Source of the DNA: Chionis minor
Lineage: Eukaryota; Chordata; Aves; Charadriiformes; Chionididae
DNA length: 64,000 bases
Direction of reading: 5' to 3'
Assembly: GCA_013398295.1 (NCBI GenBank)
Contig: VZSF01003600.1
Coordinates: 124,001-188,000 of the forward strand
Shown in pieces: positions 45,937 to 59,120 of the stretch (positions are counted from its first letter, which is position 1; each line of letters starts with the position of its first letter). The notes beneath the pieces were generated by a model, which searched no databases, was not told where the DNA came from, and saw only the letters and a list, made by a program, of their open reading frames with translations. Made by a program: the position numbers and the translations under genes.

Positions 45937-48900
45937 GTAAATGACAGGTGAGCTTTTCACATGACCTTTAAATGAACGAGCCTGAAAGGAAAGAATTTGG
46001 AAGGAAAAGGTGGGAGAGGTGTGTGCGTCTCTCCGAGCCGGCACGCTGGTGGCACTGCCCCTCGGGAAGGTGCTGGGTGCGGCGTTTCAGGACCGGCCAA
46101 GGGCAGGGTGGCTCTGCAGCAGCTCTCCCCTGTCCTGGTGGGTGCCATTCCGGTGCTGATGCTGCAGCAGGAACGCCAGCCCCTCGGCAGTGAGCACAAT
46201 TGGGGTCCCAGTCTGAGAGCCTCTCGTAGACCAGCAGAGACGGCACATGGAGACTGTTCACCTGGCAGGATCCCCAGTGTGGCAGAGGATCACCACAGGC
46301 ATCTTCCATTTAGGCACCTCTCTTTGCAGAGCATCAATTCTGCATCCTACAAAAGGCAATTTCCTGCGCTCACACGCGGTTTAAGGAGCAGCTGCCAAGT
46401 GAAGTGGGTCTGCTCTGCAGGTCAGGTCTGCTTCTCCTGGCACATCCCTGCTTCAGAGCTGGGAGAAGATTTCCACCTCCAAGGAAGCAGAGAGCTGTCT
46501 TGATTTGGAGGGCTGTCATCTTCAGCAACGCACGGCATTCCTGCTGCTGGGATGGCAGGGTACCATCCCAGGGTGTGACAGACACCTCTGCCCAGCTCCA
46601 GGCTCCACTCATAGCATGTCTCAGGTCACCGTGCAGGTCACACACTTCCCAGCCACATCTCTGAGGATGAGGAAATTTCCCTGGGACCACTGTGTATCTT
46701 TCCACGGTAAACCTGGTTTTGGAAAGTGCTTTACCAGGTTCCACCACTGAGAAATTATTGCACAATTCCAGTAGGGTGTCTGGGTAGGGGTTTAGAGAAA
46801 AGGTGGGAAGGCTGTTGGCACCAGGTAATATAAATAACTGCAGCACCCTGTTGCTTAGGTCTCAAAATTATCAGTGCGGCTCCATGTAAAAGTGGATTTT
46901 CCAGACTTAAGAACAGTGTAGAAAAGATTCAATTAAGCAATTTCTGGAACGTCATTGGAATGTCTGTTTATGGACGGTCGAGTCAATTATTTCTCAAATA
47001 GAAAATTATTTCTGTCTTACAAAAGTTGAAGGAAATAGATCAGTGCTGTTGTCAGGCCATTTGTAGAACATCTTTTCATTATAGTGTGCATTACAGCCCA
47101 TTTGAGTTATATGTGTGTTTGTATAAACCTGCATATCCTTCTCATTATGCTTATTAAAAAATAGGCATTTCAAGTAAAAATAACATAGATCATTCATTTG
47201 GCATGACAGCAAATAAAACCACATCAAAGTTATCGATTCAAAAAGAGTGCACAGCAATGAGAGTTTGAAGGACAAGAATATGTGTCATTATCCTGAGAAG
47301 GGCGTGAGCTTTTATAAAATAATAACCCATTATTATGAGAAAGACGTTTGAAATAGTGTAGAACAAAATAGAGTAAAATAGACAGAACAGAACTTTTAAA
47401 CATTCAGGTGTAACTAAAGAAAAACAAATATGGATCAGTTAGGCTTCATGCCCAATTACTTGGTTAGAGAACCTTTCCTGTTTGGTGAAGAGGAACCACA
47501 GCTAATAAATCTGAATTATTAAAGAGTCTATAATTTGGCAGTTGCACAACAGTACCACAGACCAATGGTTATGGCAATACCGCACACAACGCAGTAAGAA
47601 ATGTTAATGATCGTTAAGTGAAAATTCAACCCAACATTTTGATACTTGAAAAGACAATACTTTCCTCATGTAAACTAATGATAATTTTGCAATGTAGTAG
47701 ACTGCTTACAGTGACACTCAAATTGTGACTTGTCCCTTTGAAATGTAACCCCAATGGAATCACCGTTAACTTTTAAGTTGTTGAGATTTAAAGATGTGTC
47801 TGAAAAGTGAAGGATCCCGGGGTGAGGTTGCAGAAGGTCTGTCCATCGCTGGCCAGGTGGGTTTCGGGTCTGAAAGCGGCAGTTTGAACTCACCCCTCCC
47901 GATCTGCAAGGCAGCCTTGTCGGAGATGTGAGGATGAGGTTCCTCCTTTTGTAGAACTGGGAACAGGGAATTTTTAAGCTGAGCTGTTTGAGTTTATGGC
48001 TGTCAAAGTAAATAACTTGCCCTTCTCCAGCTGCATTGATCTTCCCGGAAAAAAAAGTGAACAGAAAGGTATTGCCAGAGGAGAAATGCAAATGCCACCA
48101 GCAAGGAAAACCAAAAGAGAAAAGGAGTGAGAAAAACTAGTTGGGGAGCATCTCGGGGGAAGGGCGATGGGATGGGGAAGCGCGGAGCGAGGACCGAGCA
48201 GGCGCTTGGACACCGAGTGCCAGCGGCGTCTTGGGCACTGCGTGGGTCTGTGGGTCTGGGCCAGCAGCACCCGCTGCTCCCCACGGTGGGTGGGAAGAGA
48301 TGCCTATGCACCGCCCAGCCGGGTCCCCTGCCAAAGAGGCGTTCTGGTTTCCTTTCTTTCCTCTTCTTTTTATTTATATGTAGTCTGTACTAATACTCCC
48401 GATGCTGAGGTGTGTTGCGGGCACACAGGAGGGGTCTCGGGCTCTCAGCTCTACGAAGCCCCCAGCAACCTGTGCTGACTGTGCTGCTAATTAAAATGCT
48501 GGAGTTACTGGAGCTGATAAAACACTCTGTTTTGTGCAGCACTTGGCACAGCGAGGCCTGCATTCCTGTTGCCTTCTCTTTATTATATGACTGATTAAAA
48601 TGCAGTTATGACGAAATATTTTTTCTTATCTTTTTTATACGCATTGAGTGTTCATCCTTTATAACTCCCCAGCAGGTAAAATCTGAAATGGCTCCTTAGA
48701 AAAAGAGGTTGAATATCTGTTATTTTGGGGAAATTTGAGGCAGAAATGTGGCAGTGGTAGGTCAGATAAAAGGTATGAAATATTCTGTTTCTTGTACAGC
48801 TCTAACCCTTTCTTCTCTCCAAGGCATGTGAGCGTGGTAGTCTGGGGTTCAGAGTGGGTTTGGGGGCAGCCCACCAATGTTTTGATAATTTTTCTTCTTA

Positions 48901-51900
48901 TTGTTCACATGGTCAAGAAATGTTTGTTTCATCTTGAAACAATGCATCAGGATGAGAGACAACTTTCTGAAAAGCCGGGGCACTGGGATGCCAGCCCTGT
49001 CCCAGCGATTCTGCGGTGCATTTAGAAGGACCAGCATGTGTGGAAGACCCCCGGTACAGACCCTGCCCGAGCCAGGGGTCTGGGTCCCCGGGGCACAGCG
49101 GGCTCTGCCCCCTCGTCCTGCGCTCGCAGACCCACTTCAAACAGGCGCCCAAATGATCCAGGCACGGCACGACAATCGAATAAGAGCAGCAAAAGTGCAG
49201 GTGTAGGCGGGGAATCACAATGTGAGTATTATGCCCAATTGCAAGGCTTGAGATTTATCAAGATTCTTTCATTGAAGGAACTTAGCATTGCATTTTCTGC
49301 TTCCTGCTCTGGTAATGGATATTCCACAGCTAATCACTGAAGGATGTCACCTTCTAAATACGATTTCTATTGAAAGTAATATATCCATACATGGAATTAC
49401 CATACTGCAATAAAAACTACTTTCTGACAGAGACAAGTGCTGAAAGCCCTGGGGAAAAGCGCAGCCCCTGTTGGCCGTGGGGCGCATGCGTGCCCACGGG
49501 GATGGCACCGGGGACCACCACGGCACAGCCCGGCAGGGATCGGGGGGACGGGGGCTGTGGGGCTGCCAGCTCCTCGCAGCCGGGGGGACCAAACCTGCCA
49601 GAGGCTTCATCACCTCTGCTGATTATACAGCAAATTGCTTTTCCTGCAACACCTGAGACCTGGGAGGAACCTTTGGCATTTATCAATGTCCATCTTGTAT
49701 TAGGTGCTTGTGTGATCAAAAATGCATTGCCTGGACATAGGGGTCTGTTCAGTTGCCAGTCACTTGTGTCTCTGAACTCCTCCTAAAACCCACGGAAACA
49801 GCTGTGGCCACAGTGGGCTCCGCGAATCTCTGCTGAATCTCCCATTTTGAGGGAATATCCCTGGCAATGGCAAAGCAATCAGGGTCTTTTAGATTTCCTC
49901 CATTTTTATTCATCTAGTTGGTTCTGTGCACTCAAGCTCACATGGACAAGGATGTATCTGTGCTGCAAATACCATTGTGGTAAAATTTATCCAGAGATAA
50001 AATAATAATAGAGAAAATTACTGGTTGATAAGGTGCTTGTGGTGCCTCACCATACTGCTCTAATTTCCCCCCTTCCTCCCTCTTTTTCTCTTTTAATCTG
50101 CTTGACTGGCTGTGTTTTCAAACACAAGTACCTGAAGCAACTGAGTGACCTATTTTCCTGCTTACCTACAGCATTCCCGCTTCAGAGACTGCGGAGAATG
50201 AGGATGAGAGAGCCCGCAGACATGGATTTTCATTCTGGCAGCTGCAGCTGTCGGGCACTAAAGCTGATCTAGACTGGGATGCCGCAGCCCGTTTGCCCCG
50301 GTATCCCCAGCATTCCTGCTGCCCCCCATGGGAATCTGGTGCCAGGAGAGGCTGGGGGTCCAGGGAGGTGCCTGGGACAACCCTGCCCAAGGAGTGATCA
50401 GCATCTGGGCTCTTCTCCAGGGCTCTGGGCTGAGCTTGGTTTTATCACAGAGTCAACAAGGGGAGGGGGGGCTGCACGGGGCAGGGGGAACATGGGGGCA
50501 GTGGCACTCTCAGCACGGATTAGTTTAAATTGCCGTGAAACGGAACCCAGCACAGCCCCGAGAGCTTGTGCTGTTGGGGCTGAACTCGGGTGCCCCGGGT
50601 CCTGCTCTGCCTCGCCAACGCCAGCGTGGGCACGGAGCGAGACCCTCACGACGCTCGTGTCAGGTTCTGCAGGGTTTCAGACTTGTCCGTATTCCGTGGC
50701 GGAGTTCAGGGAAGGCTTGGAAACCTTTCTGGCGCCGTTCCAGCCGAGCCCTGCGGAATGGCAGCTGCAGAGAGCGCTTTGACGGCTCCAGAAACGAGCG
50801 GAACAGCAGCAATCACCGGCAGAGCCCTGAAAAGGCGTTTAATGGATTCAGTTCAGCAACTGGGTGTGCGTTAAACACTGGAAGACAGTTAAAAAATATT
50901 GGGGATAAATTAGTCCTTAAAGTCGGAAGGGAACAAATTTTCCCCTGCGCTGTCTTTAGCGAGCCCCCGCCACCCTCGCCCTCCCCGTCCCTCAGAGCTC
51001 AGCCTGGGGGAGGCGAGCCCGGCGCCAACGCTGTCCCCAGAGCCTCAGCTCAACCGGCAAAGAGGAAAAATCATCCCCTCCGGATTCACAACAAGCCGGG
51101 GCTGGGATTCTGGCAGACGTGCTGTAGGGAGGCACCATCCCACCGCGCTGCTGCTGCTGCCCTGGCTGTCGATATGCCCGTTCTGCGGTGCCAGAGCCGC
51201 AACACAAGTTTGAGGTTGCGTGGAATGTTGTCACCCATCAGGAGCAGGGTGAGCCGTGGGAGACAGCCGCTCCTCACAGCAGCTGAATGACAATGTGCTC
51301 TCCCCAGTGGCAGCACAAGCAGTGTCAGAAGTTTGTATTTGAAAGAGAAATGCACTTTTTCCCTGCCTGCCCTGACACACCACTGACAAAACATGTCTCT
51401 GCACAGGAGGCCAATGCTCAAACCTTCCGAATTCTCTTTTTTTTTAAGAATTCTTTGCCCTTCAGTGGACTTCACAGGAGTTTTACTGCACCTCAGAGAA
51501 CTGCAAGGCAGACAGTGAGCGCGCTGTTTGCTCGGGGCTGTTCTAGCTCCATTGCTGTTCCGCAGATTTGGTAGACGCCACATTGTCAGAAACTCAAGAC
51601 CTGCCATTGCTGCGAGCAGGAGGCAAGCACGGATCCACACAGGGCCAAAGCAACACTCTGCTGTGGTAAAAACAACTTCTTTTGTTCTTGTTCTCACCTG
51701 GAAGCATGATTACAAGAAGAAACAAGGTAGTAGAGGAGCTGGGTCCCAAGAGGCAGTGCCAGCACCCGTTCCCGTTGCCGCTGTCTCTGCATGGTTCAGA
51801 CAAGGCTAAAGATGGGTTCCTAAGCAAGCGTTATGGAAATGGCTCAGATGTTTCCCATAAATGTAATGGTAAAAGGAACTGTGGTTTGTGTTCGTTTCCC

Positions 51901-52429
51901 CCACAGGCAGAGGGACCTGCAGGCTCCAGCTGGAGGGGCCGGGGAAGACAACGCGTGTCCGGCGGGGCAGCGAGCGCCGGAGGCTCCGCTCTCCTTCAGG
52001 CTGCAGGGACTCGGGGCGCCAGAAACGAAGCAGTTGTACAAAATTGCACGGGAGCCTGATGAGTGTTGCGACACGTTTATGGGGTTCCCTGTGGAGCAAA
52101 TGAGCTACACAGATAGTTGAAAGGTACACGTCTTACTTTTGTGCTTTCGAATCCAGAAAACACAAGGGATGGAGTGACAGCGGTTCCTGAAGACCTGCAT
52201 TACCTTTTCCAGAGAGGAAAACCACATGGCAATTTCCACCTGCGTAGCAGCACAGGAGACTTAATTCTTACAGTCACTCAGCTTACGTGTAGATAGGCAC
52301 AGGAAAGAAATACGCATGGAGATTTCACTGAACTTTTAAAAACAATAATGGTTTTTATTATTAACCTCTAGTCCTTGTTTTGTCGTTGTTTTGACTTTTT
52401 TAACTCCTGTGGCCTCCACAGTGCGAAGC

Positions 52430-52760
52430 TGCAGTGCGTGGGTCCCCGGCGCCCGGCGCTGCGCAGCCAGAGCAGGGAGATGCCCAGCCCTGCGGAGGGG
52501 TGTTTCCCTCCCCGGGCGGCGGAGCGGGGCACCGGAGGCAACGCAGTCCTGCACCGGGGCTACTCCGTGTCCTGCCGCTGCCGCGCCGGTCTGGGGGCGT
52601 GGGAGAGGTGCAGGGGTGAGGGGCTCTGCCCTCCCGTCCCCACAGGTTCTGGTCAGGACGAGGATGCCGTTGACCCCATCCATGCCACTGGCAGGAGCGG
52701 TCTGACACACAGCCCCCCGCTTAGGGGCACCAGCTCCCATCCGGAGTCTCACAGCCGGTG
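52430..52760. promoter_or_regulatory. CpG-dense patch
   Basis: CpG is dense around 52440-52620 (CCGGCGCCCGGCGCTGCGC and CCCGGGCGGCGGAGCGGGG). It sits in otherwise CpG-poor DNA. It could mark an unannotated promoter or simply a GC-rich patch; no exon is recognised beside it. Confidence 0.3.
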
Positions 52761-53550
52761 ACAGGGTCTTGCGGGGACGGCCAGTGTGACGCTGACCAGT
52801 GCTCACCACCTCTCTCAGCCCCAGTCGACAATTAACTGGTCGATAATTAGCTGAACCCTTCCTGTCTTAAACCAAGTTCCTTTCTCACATGTGATTTATT
52901 CCACTAAGATAAATCAAAACTACCAAATTCATATGTAAGGACCTTCCTATTTGCAGAGAGGGATGCTGGACATGGGTGTGTTAGACTTTTCCTTAAACAA
53001 GGGAAGTTACCGAGTGTTGATCTTTCCCCAAAAAACCACTCTGAGGAAAAAATGGGTGCATTTCCTTCATATTTTTTTAAAACAGTTTGAGAAGCTGGTG
53101 CCAGGTGACTGCAAGCACTGCCTGTATCAGAACAATTGGTGGATTACGATGCAGAGAGGGCTGGTATCCCACACACTCCCATTTAAATCATTATCGGAAG
53201 AATGGTTCCTTATCATCTGCTCTTGTTATTACAGTCCTTGTGAACGGGAGGGCATAAATTGTCTGAATAATAATGAGGGTGGATTTGGAACAAAATTACT
53301 CCCCAAACACTTGTCTAATGCTGGAGGCGGCAGTGAAAATGGAAGAAGATCCTTGGCATGCAGGAATGACATTACTGTTTTTATGGTTACACATCTTTGG
53401 AGAAGAATAAAATGTGATGGCTCCGACCAACACCAGCCCAGTTTCTTTTCTGCTTTTCAGTTTGGCTCTCTCTCGTTCAGAAGAAACCAAAGCAAAGTGT
53501 TTGCACAAGACACACAGCTGTGAGCGCCGTGTGGGGACACCAGGCTCTCG

Positions 53551-53842
53551 CCGGGGAGCACGCTGGGCTCTGGTCAGGACACGGGGAAACACGCTGGGCT
53601 CCAGTCAGGATGCGGGGGAACACGCTTGGCTCTGGTCAGGACACGGGGAAACATGCTGGGCTCCGGTCAGGACACGGGGGAACACTCTTGGCTCTGGTCA
53701 GGACACAGGGCAACACGCTTGGCTCTGGTCAGGACACAGGGCAACACGCTTGGCTCCAGTCAGGACTCGGGGGAACACGCTTGGCTCCGGACAGGACATG
53801 AGGGAACACACTGGGCTCCGGTCAGGACACGGGGAGCCATGC
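53551..53842. repeat. 31-bp minisatellite, about 9 units
   Basis: The unit is ACACGGGGAAACACGCT followed by (G/T)GGCTC(T/C)(G/A)GTCAGG. There are nine units and partial edges. 31 is not a multiple of 3, so open frames cycle through three peptide phases every 93 bp (31 codons). The 200-codon frame across it is therefore a by-product of the repeat. Confidence 0.93.
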
Positions 53843-56739
53843 AGGCTGCCTGCTCAGTACAGATGTGCCTGGCCATCGCTGAGAGCACAGCTGGGGATGC
53901 AGCCCCACAGCTTTTGGTCCTTCCCAAAGAAAGGCACGCGCTTTGCCTTTATCCCTGTGTCAGGATCTCCCCAAACCTCCATAGCCTTTCGGAGAGGATG
54001 GACAGTGGCTTTGTGACACCTGCCAGCTGGCTCAGCACCCTGGCACAACACCTACCAGACTTACTGTGTCTAAAAGTTACCAGCGGGAACTGCAAATGGA
54101 ATTAATATCGTGGCCAAAATATTCTCCGTGTCCAACGCAATCCCGCTGGACCACTCCCTTTTAAGCAGCAAATCCCAACATGGAGGGACCAAAACACACT
54201 GGGCTGCCATGGGCCTGTTCTCACTCGCTTACACCCCCAAATCGTGCGATTATCACTGGGCTGTCACCCTCCCCTCTGCCCCGTCACTGTCTCTCCCAAG
54301 TGTTCTTTTCTACACTGTGTTCTGCTCTCAGGGCAGAGCAGGCAGAGGCAACCCAGCAGTGTTCCCCTGATGCCTTTTCGCATCATATATGCTGTCAAAT
54401 AAACTTCTTTAACACTGAAGAAATAGAATTTCCCTGGGAAAAAGCACATGGTCATCTCAAAGGAGGCTAGATTCTCCTATGCAAACAAGAAATGGCTCTT
54501 GCCAACCTCTCCCTCGGTTCTTCCGCAGGAACACACAGCAGCTCTGTGGGACACAACTCCTGGCATTTTTCTGGAGGCTCTAATACATGTCTCTTCTGAA
54601 GGCTGTATCTAGCAAAAAGTCCAGTCATTAAAAAATCCATCCGAAAATCCAGAGCTATAGAAAATCAATTTGAAAATCATTCATTAAAAACAAAGGGAGT
54701 CTCTTGATTCATCTTTACCTTAATTATTGTCTGAGGAGAAAATTTGGTCTCTTTGTAGCTCTGCATAAGATGCCACATCGAGCCTTTTGCCTGTGATTCA
54801 CCCCAGGGCAATGTGTTGAAGGAGAAACTGGAAAACAATAGACATTATGGACTTTCGGGAGTCCATCCAGTAGGGAAAAACAACTCACTGCATCTCCGCT
54901 TCCTTGCCAATAGCTGAGCCCCTGAAAAAGTACCTAATCAGTCCAGAAGAATGGGAGTTGTCTTACTGGCAGAGGAGCTGTAATGCTTACAGGGTCTTTC
55001 TGTTGATGTTAGTTTGTGAGTAGTGATCCTGAGAAACAGGATTATTTAAATTTTTACTCATGAACCTGAGGCCTGAGTGATGCTTCCTCTCCTGGGACCT
55101 GCATTCACCTGGCTTTTGAGGCAACGGAAGCAAAATACTTCCTTGTAGCAGGAAATCTGCATGGTCTCTGCTCCAAGTGCCAGACCGGCGTGATGGAGAA
55201 GTGACGGATTTCTGCAGCGAGCTGAACTGTGCCCGGCTGTGTGTGTGTTCATGGCACGGGTGGAGATCTCCCTGGAAGGTCCCCGCTGGCGTGAGCCATA
55301 CTGGAGCCAGGACCGGTGACGAATATCCCTGTTTTCCCTGTTCCCTGGGAGCTCCGCAGCTCACACCGGGCACCCCGCACCGCTCGCCTGGCCATGGCAT
55401 GTCTGATGGCACGTGCCGCCTGCCAGAGCCGGGGGGGGCTGCTCGGTGAGGCGAGGGGTAATTACCGCTGGCTTTAATTGATTAGACACTGACCCAGCTC
55501 CCACGGGGCTGGATAAGCTGGTGAATGTTTGTGTGCGGCCATGGGAGGTGTCTCACCTTAGTCCCACCGTGGGGCATTTGTGACCCGGAGTCACTGTTGC
55601 CGTCGTCGTCCCCCTTCCGAGGGGGTCTGGGTGGGACGTGACAGCAGGGATTCAGACAAGACTGGAGAAAGGAGCCTCCACAGCACCAGCGAGTGTCGCA
55701 TGCCGAGGGGGTGCCACCAGTCCCGGGAAGGCTTGGCTGGGTTTGGGTGACGGCCGTCCAGACGCGCAGCCCTGGGGGTCCTGGAACCAGAGACTGGCTC
55801 TGGGGGAGCCAGGACAGGAGGGGAGCAGCACCCCCCACCCAGCCACGAGATCCCACTCTGCTCGGCTGGTGGGACTGACAGGGAGAACCTCCCGCAGGGA
55901 GACCTCCCTGTTGAGGTGGGAGCATGGCCATGGCCACGGCTGAGCAGAGGTAGGTGACAGCTGCATCGACACTCACCCGGGCTCTGAGGCTGGCGAACAA
56001 GCCCATGCTCTCAGCAGCTCTGCAACTTGCAGTGGGTGAATCCTGATCTCATGTAGAATCAAATATTTATTCACAACCATGCACAATAAAGCATTTATGA
56101 GCCTCTAAAAGAAGCTAAATTGTCTCAAGACAAGGTAAACCTTTGATGTTTAATAACCTGTATTATAATAAGTATCTGCTTCGAAAAATAAGAAATGAAA
56201 ATTAAAGTCTTTCAAGCAGAGCAATCATTCACCTGCTGCAAATTGGTTTACGAGATATTTTAATATATCACCAAATTATTAGAGCTACCGACCAGCACAC
56301 TTCGCACCCCGGGAAGGCAGTGCTATACCTGCCAGACCTGCAGCAGGCAGAGGAGATTTGAAAATAGGCCCAGGGATATCTTTTCTCAGGGCATGCCTTC
56401 AAGCCAGGAATGCATTTTAAAGCACCTCGTGATGGACATATTAAAAGACAGAGAAAACAAACCACCACCTGGGAGACTGGGCCATGCAAAGAGGCAAAGC
56501 AAGGCATTTCCTTCTGTCCCCAACCTAAACTGCAGCTGATTTTGCATGACATAGTTATTTTCTCCATAAAACATTTATTTTGCAGATATATGGAGAGCAA
56601 ATGAGTCACTTTATGGTTGGTCAAACCTTAGAACAGCCTCCTAGATGGGTGGCCGATGCCCCAACGGAAGTGGCATTTGGGTAATGACCTTAATAATGAG
56701 CTTTAACTCCTGGTCAGCTTTAACTTGTTAACTCTTGGT
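53843..56739. other. Unique noncoding sequence
   Basis: No gene or mobile element is recognised. At 55459-55485, TAATTACC and TTAATTGATTAG form a small cluster of homeodomain-type sites. The GC-rich part at 55180-55900 carries only chance frames. Confidence 0.55.
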
Positions 56740-56809
56740 CAGCCCTGAGCTGGTCGGGCAGTTGGATTAGGTGATCATTGTGGGTCCCTTCCAGCTGGAA
56801 CTATTCTCA
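56740..56809 (+). mobile_element. CR1 LINE, last about 70 bp
   Basis: GTTGGATTAGGTGATCATTG followed by GGGTCCCTTCCAGCTGGAAC and CTATTCT is the CR1 3' terminal block with a decayed tail. The copy is very short and diverged. Confidence 0.75.
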
Positions 56810-57651
56810 ATTAGAAGAAGGAATAAAGCTGTAAAAGAAGAGGATTTTTTGGAAGGGGTATGCTGGAAGGGATGGCTGTCTTGGCGTTTCCAGCAGGGGG
56901 GAAGCAGCGCCCCGGCCGAACCCTCACAGTGCCTCAGATAACACCCCCCGAGCTGCAAAAGCTCTTGCAGGTGGAGAAAGGCAAGGGTGAAAGCGCAGAG
57001 GTGACAAGGAAGTCCAAAGGGCTGGTGGGCATGTGGGAGTGATAAAACACTGAGCAAACTGCTTCATAAACAAATTGGAAAGGGAATAACTCAAAGCAGG
57101 GGGAACAATCCTAATGGAGAGATTGAAGAAAATCACAAGACCGTTGTACAGTAAGGGACAAAAATGCAGTCATCAATGTATCCCAAAATACACTGCTTGC
57201 AGAACCATGAATATTAAAGTTATGGAGAGTGGGTAATGAAAACAGGGAATTACTTAGAAGATTGGAAACAATTCCTTGGCGGTAATGGTTTGTAATGAGG
57301 TCCTCTTTTTATATATTATCACGTGCTTCCATATAGCACTTGAGCTCTGTGTAGAAGAGCCAGCGTTTTCATCTGCTGTTCTCTCTGCTTAGCATGTTGT
57401 GTCCAGTTACTTATATAATCCAAGTAAAATGGATGGATTGTTTAGAAACATATAAGTAAGGACAATTAGCTTATTCTAGCCATGTAAATAACATGTCTAA
57501 CTACACAGCTTCAGTGGCAATATAGAAGGGAAATATTTGAAAATGCAATAAAAAGGGAGTCCTCAGCGCTCTCCCAGTGGGCATGAAGGTGTGAGGAGCC
57601 AGGGGGGGATGCCGCTGCTCCCGCCGGCTTCTCGGCAGCAGCAGAGCCAGT

Positions 57652-57712
57652 GGGGCAGCGGGGATGCCAGGGGTGGCAGTGGGGATGCTGAGGGTGGCAG
57701 CAGGGATGCTGG
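57652..57712. repeat. 21-bp short tandem repeat, 3 copies
   Basis: The unit is GGGTGGCAG(T/C)(G/A)GGGATGCTG plus one base. The two right copies are full length and the left copy is 19 bp. Confidence 0.8.
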
Positions 57713-58339
57713 CCCCGGCACACGCTGCAGGGCAGCGATGCCAGCAGAGAGCGCGGGGACACCCACCTACCCACCCACCCTGCCCTCATGGCCCCTCCGT
57801 CCTCCTTTTCCTTGGTCTTCAGTCTGAGTGCAGAAATAAATAGATTTAGCCACGTGGAGGAAAAAAACCCAGAAAGTTCACTGAGAGCTGTAGATCTAAG
57901 TCTTCACTATTTTTAGGACATTGTACAAATAAGAAAAAGGAAAAAAAAAAAATCACAAATCAGGAGAAAATTTGCTTTATGTCAATCATGTTTTACTGTA
58001 ATAATGTGAACTAGCTTCTCCAAATAAGTTTGTCATACTCAGGAAAAGCTTCTTTCTGTCACACTGTCACGTCATTACTCATTGTCTCAACCTAATTTTT
58101 CCTGGCTCCGTATATAAGTTTTCAGAATGCTGATACACAGGTCTGCCAGCTCATTTTCTCCTGGGCACGCAGCAGGTCTCTGGCAGGTAACATTTTGTGT
58201 ACCGTGCGTCATGAAAAAGTATCTACCCAGCCAATATGCATATTCTTGGATGAAGGTATACGTGATTTGACGGAAAAAATGTTTTCCCTCTATAAGGCAA
58301 AATAAAAACCAAAGTGTGTACAACAAGGTAATAAGTATC

Positions 58340-58368
58340 TTTTTTTTTTTTTTGGGGGGGGGGGGGGG
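58340..58368. repeat. T14-G15 homopolymer junction
   Basis: Fourteen T (58340-58353) run directly into fifteen G (58354-58368). Run lengths may be affected by sequencing error. Confidence 0.85.
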
Positions 58369-58919
58369 TTGCTTGTGGGGTTTTTTAAGCAAACTTAAAA
58401 CCAGCGGGGCCCAGCTGGGCTGCCGGCGCACGGCGACCTCACCCGCAGCTTCGGCATAAATGATAAAAATAACTCAGCTTTCATTACTTCTAGCCAAGGT
58501 GTTCGGAGACCTCCTGGCTGCTGACAGAGGGTGATGACTGAGTTTACAGATTACCTTTACGAGCTCCCATCCATTTCTCTGTCCCTTCAAACACCTCCTA
58601 CTTAATAGTGGTGACAAGCAGTCTGAACTCCAGGGCTTCTGCCTGCTATTCCTGTTAACTTTCTGAGTTACATGCACATTTTCATCACCTTATTAGAGCT
58701 TTCTGAGTCTCTTCCAGCGGCATTCTCCTGGATGCTGACTGTGATGCGACTGACAGCACCGAGTGGCAGCACAAAAGGTCCCCAGGATCTAAGTTACCTT
58801 TGCTACTTGATTTTTAAATTGTCTTTTAACTCTTACAACTGGACACTGATAAATTATATTAGAATAACGCACATAATGCATTTTTTAGAACAAATGTGCA
58901 GGATCCCTGGGAAGAGGAA

Positions 58920-59120
58920 AGCTGGCCGGTGGCGCCGCGCGTGGCACACTGCCCCGTGCTCCCAGGTGTGGTTTTGGGCAAAGTTCACCCCTGGTGGCAC
59001 GTGGCTGGCGCAGTGCAGGAGCAGCAGGCGCGTGCGGGGGTGCCGTGCAGGACGGGCTTCGCGCTCTGCCCACGCGGGCGTTTCGGAGCGGGACCGGGAC
59101 CTGACGCGTGGTGAGACGGG
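58920..59120. promoter_or_regulatory. CpG-dense patch
   Basis: CpGs cluster here (GGTGGCGCCGCGCGTGGC and the 59040-59110 part with TTTCGGAGCGGGACCGGGAC), flanked by AT-rich DNA. No exon or core promoter element is recognised. Confidence 0.25.

Larger units (their letters stand above)
45541..53550. other. Unique noncoding sequence
   Basis: About 8 kb with no recognised gene. AT-rich, CpG-poor stretches lie at 46860-47700 and 48480-48700; GC-rich patches lie at 46020-46200, 49030-49150, 49450-49600, 50280-50800 and 52430-52760. A 190-codon open frame at 52951-53523 lies in moderate-GC DNA but matches no family I know. An A-rich and T-rich stretch is near 52340. Confidence 0.55.

Noticed and set aside
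50160..50280. Possible terminal exon after a TTTCCTGCTTACCTACAG acceptor-like sequence
   Set aside because: The short frame that follows matches nothing known and no donor or polyadenylation signal supports it. One good acceptor match is expected by chance.
42888..53842. Direct-repeat arrays considered as CRISPR
   Set aside because: Units are contiguous without unique spacers, and the genome is clearly avian.
53414..54105. Open frames of 159 and 200 codons
   Set aside because: They cross the 31-bp minisatellite, and the peptide periodicity rotates through all three phases as expected of a non-coding repeat.
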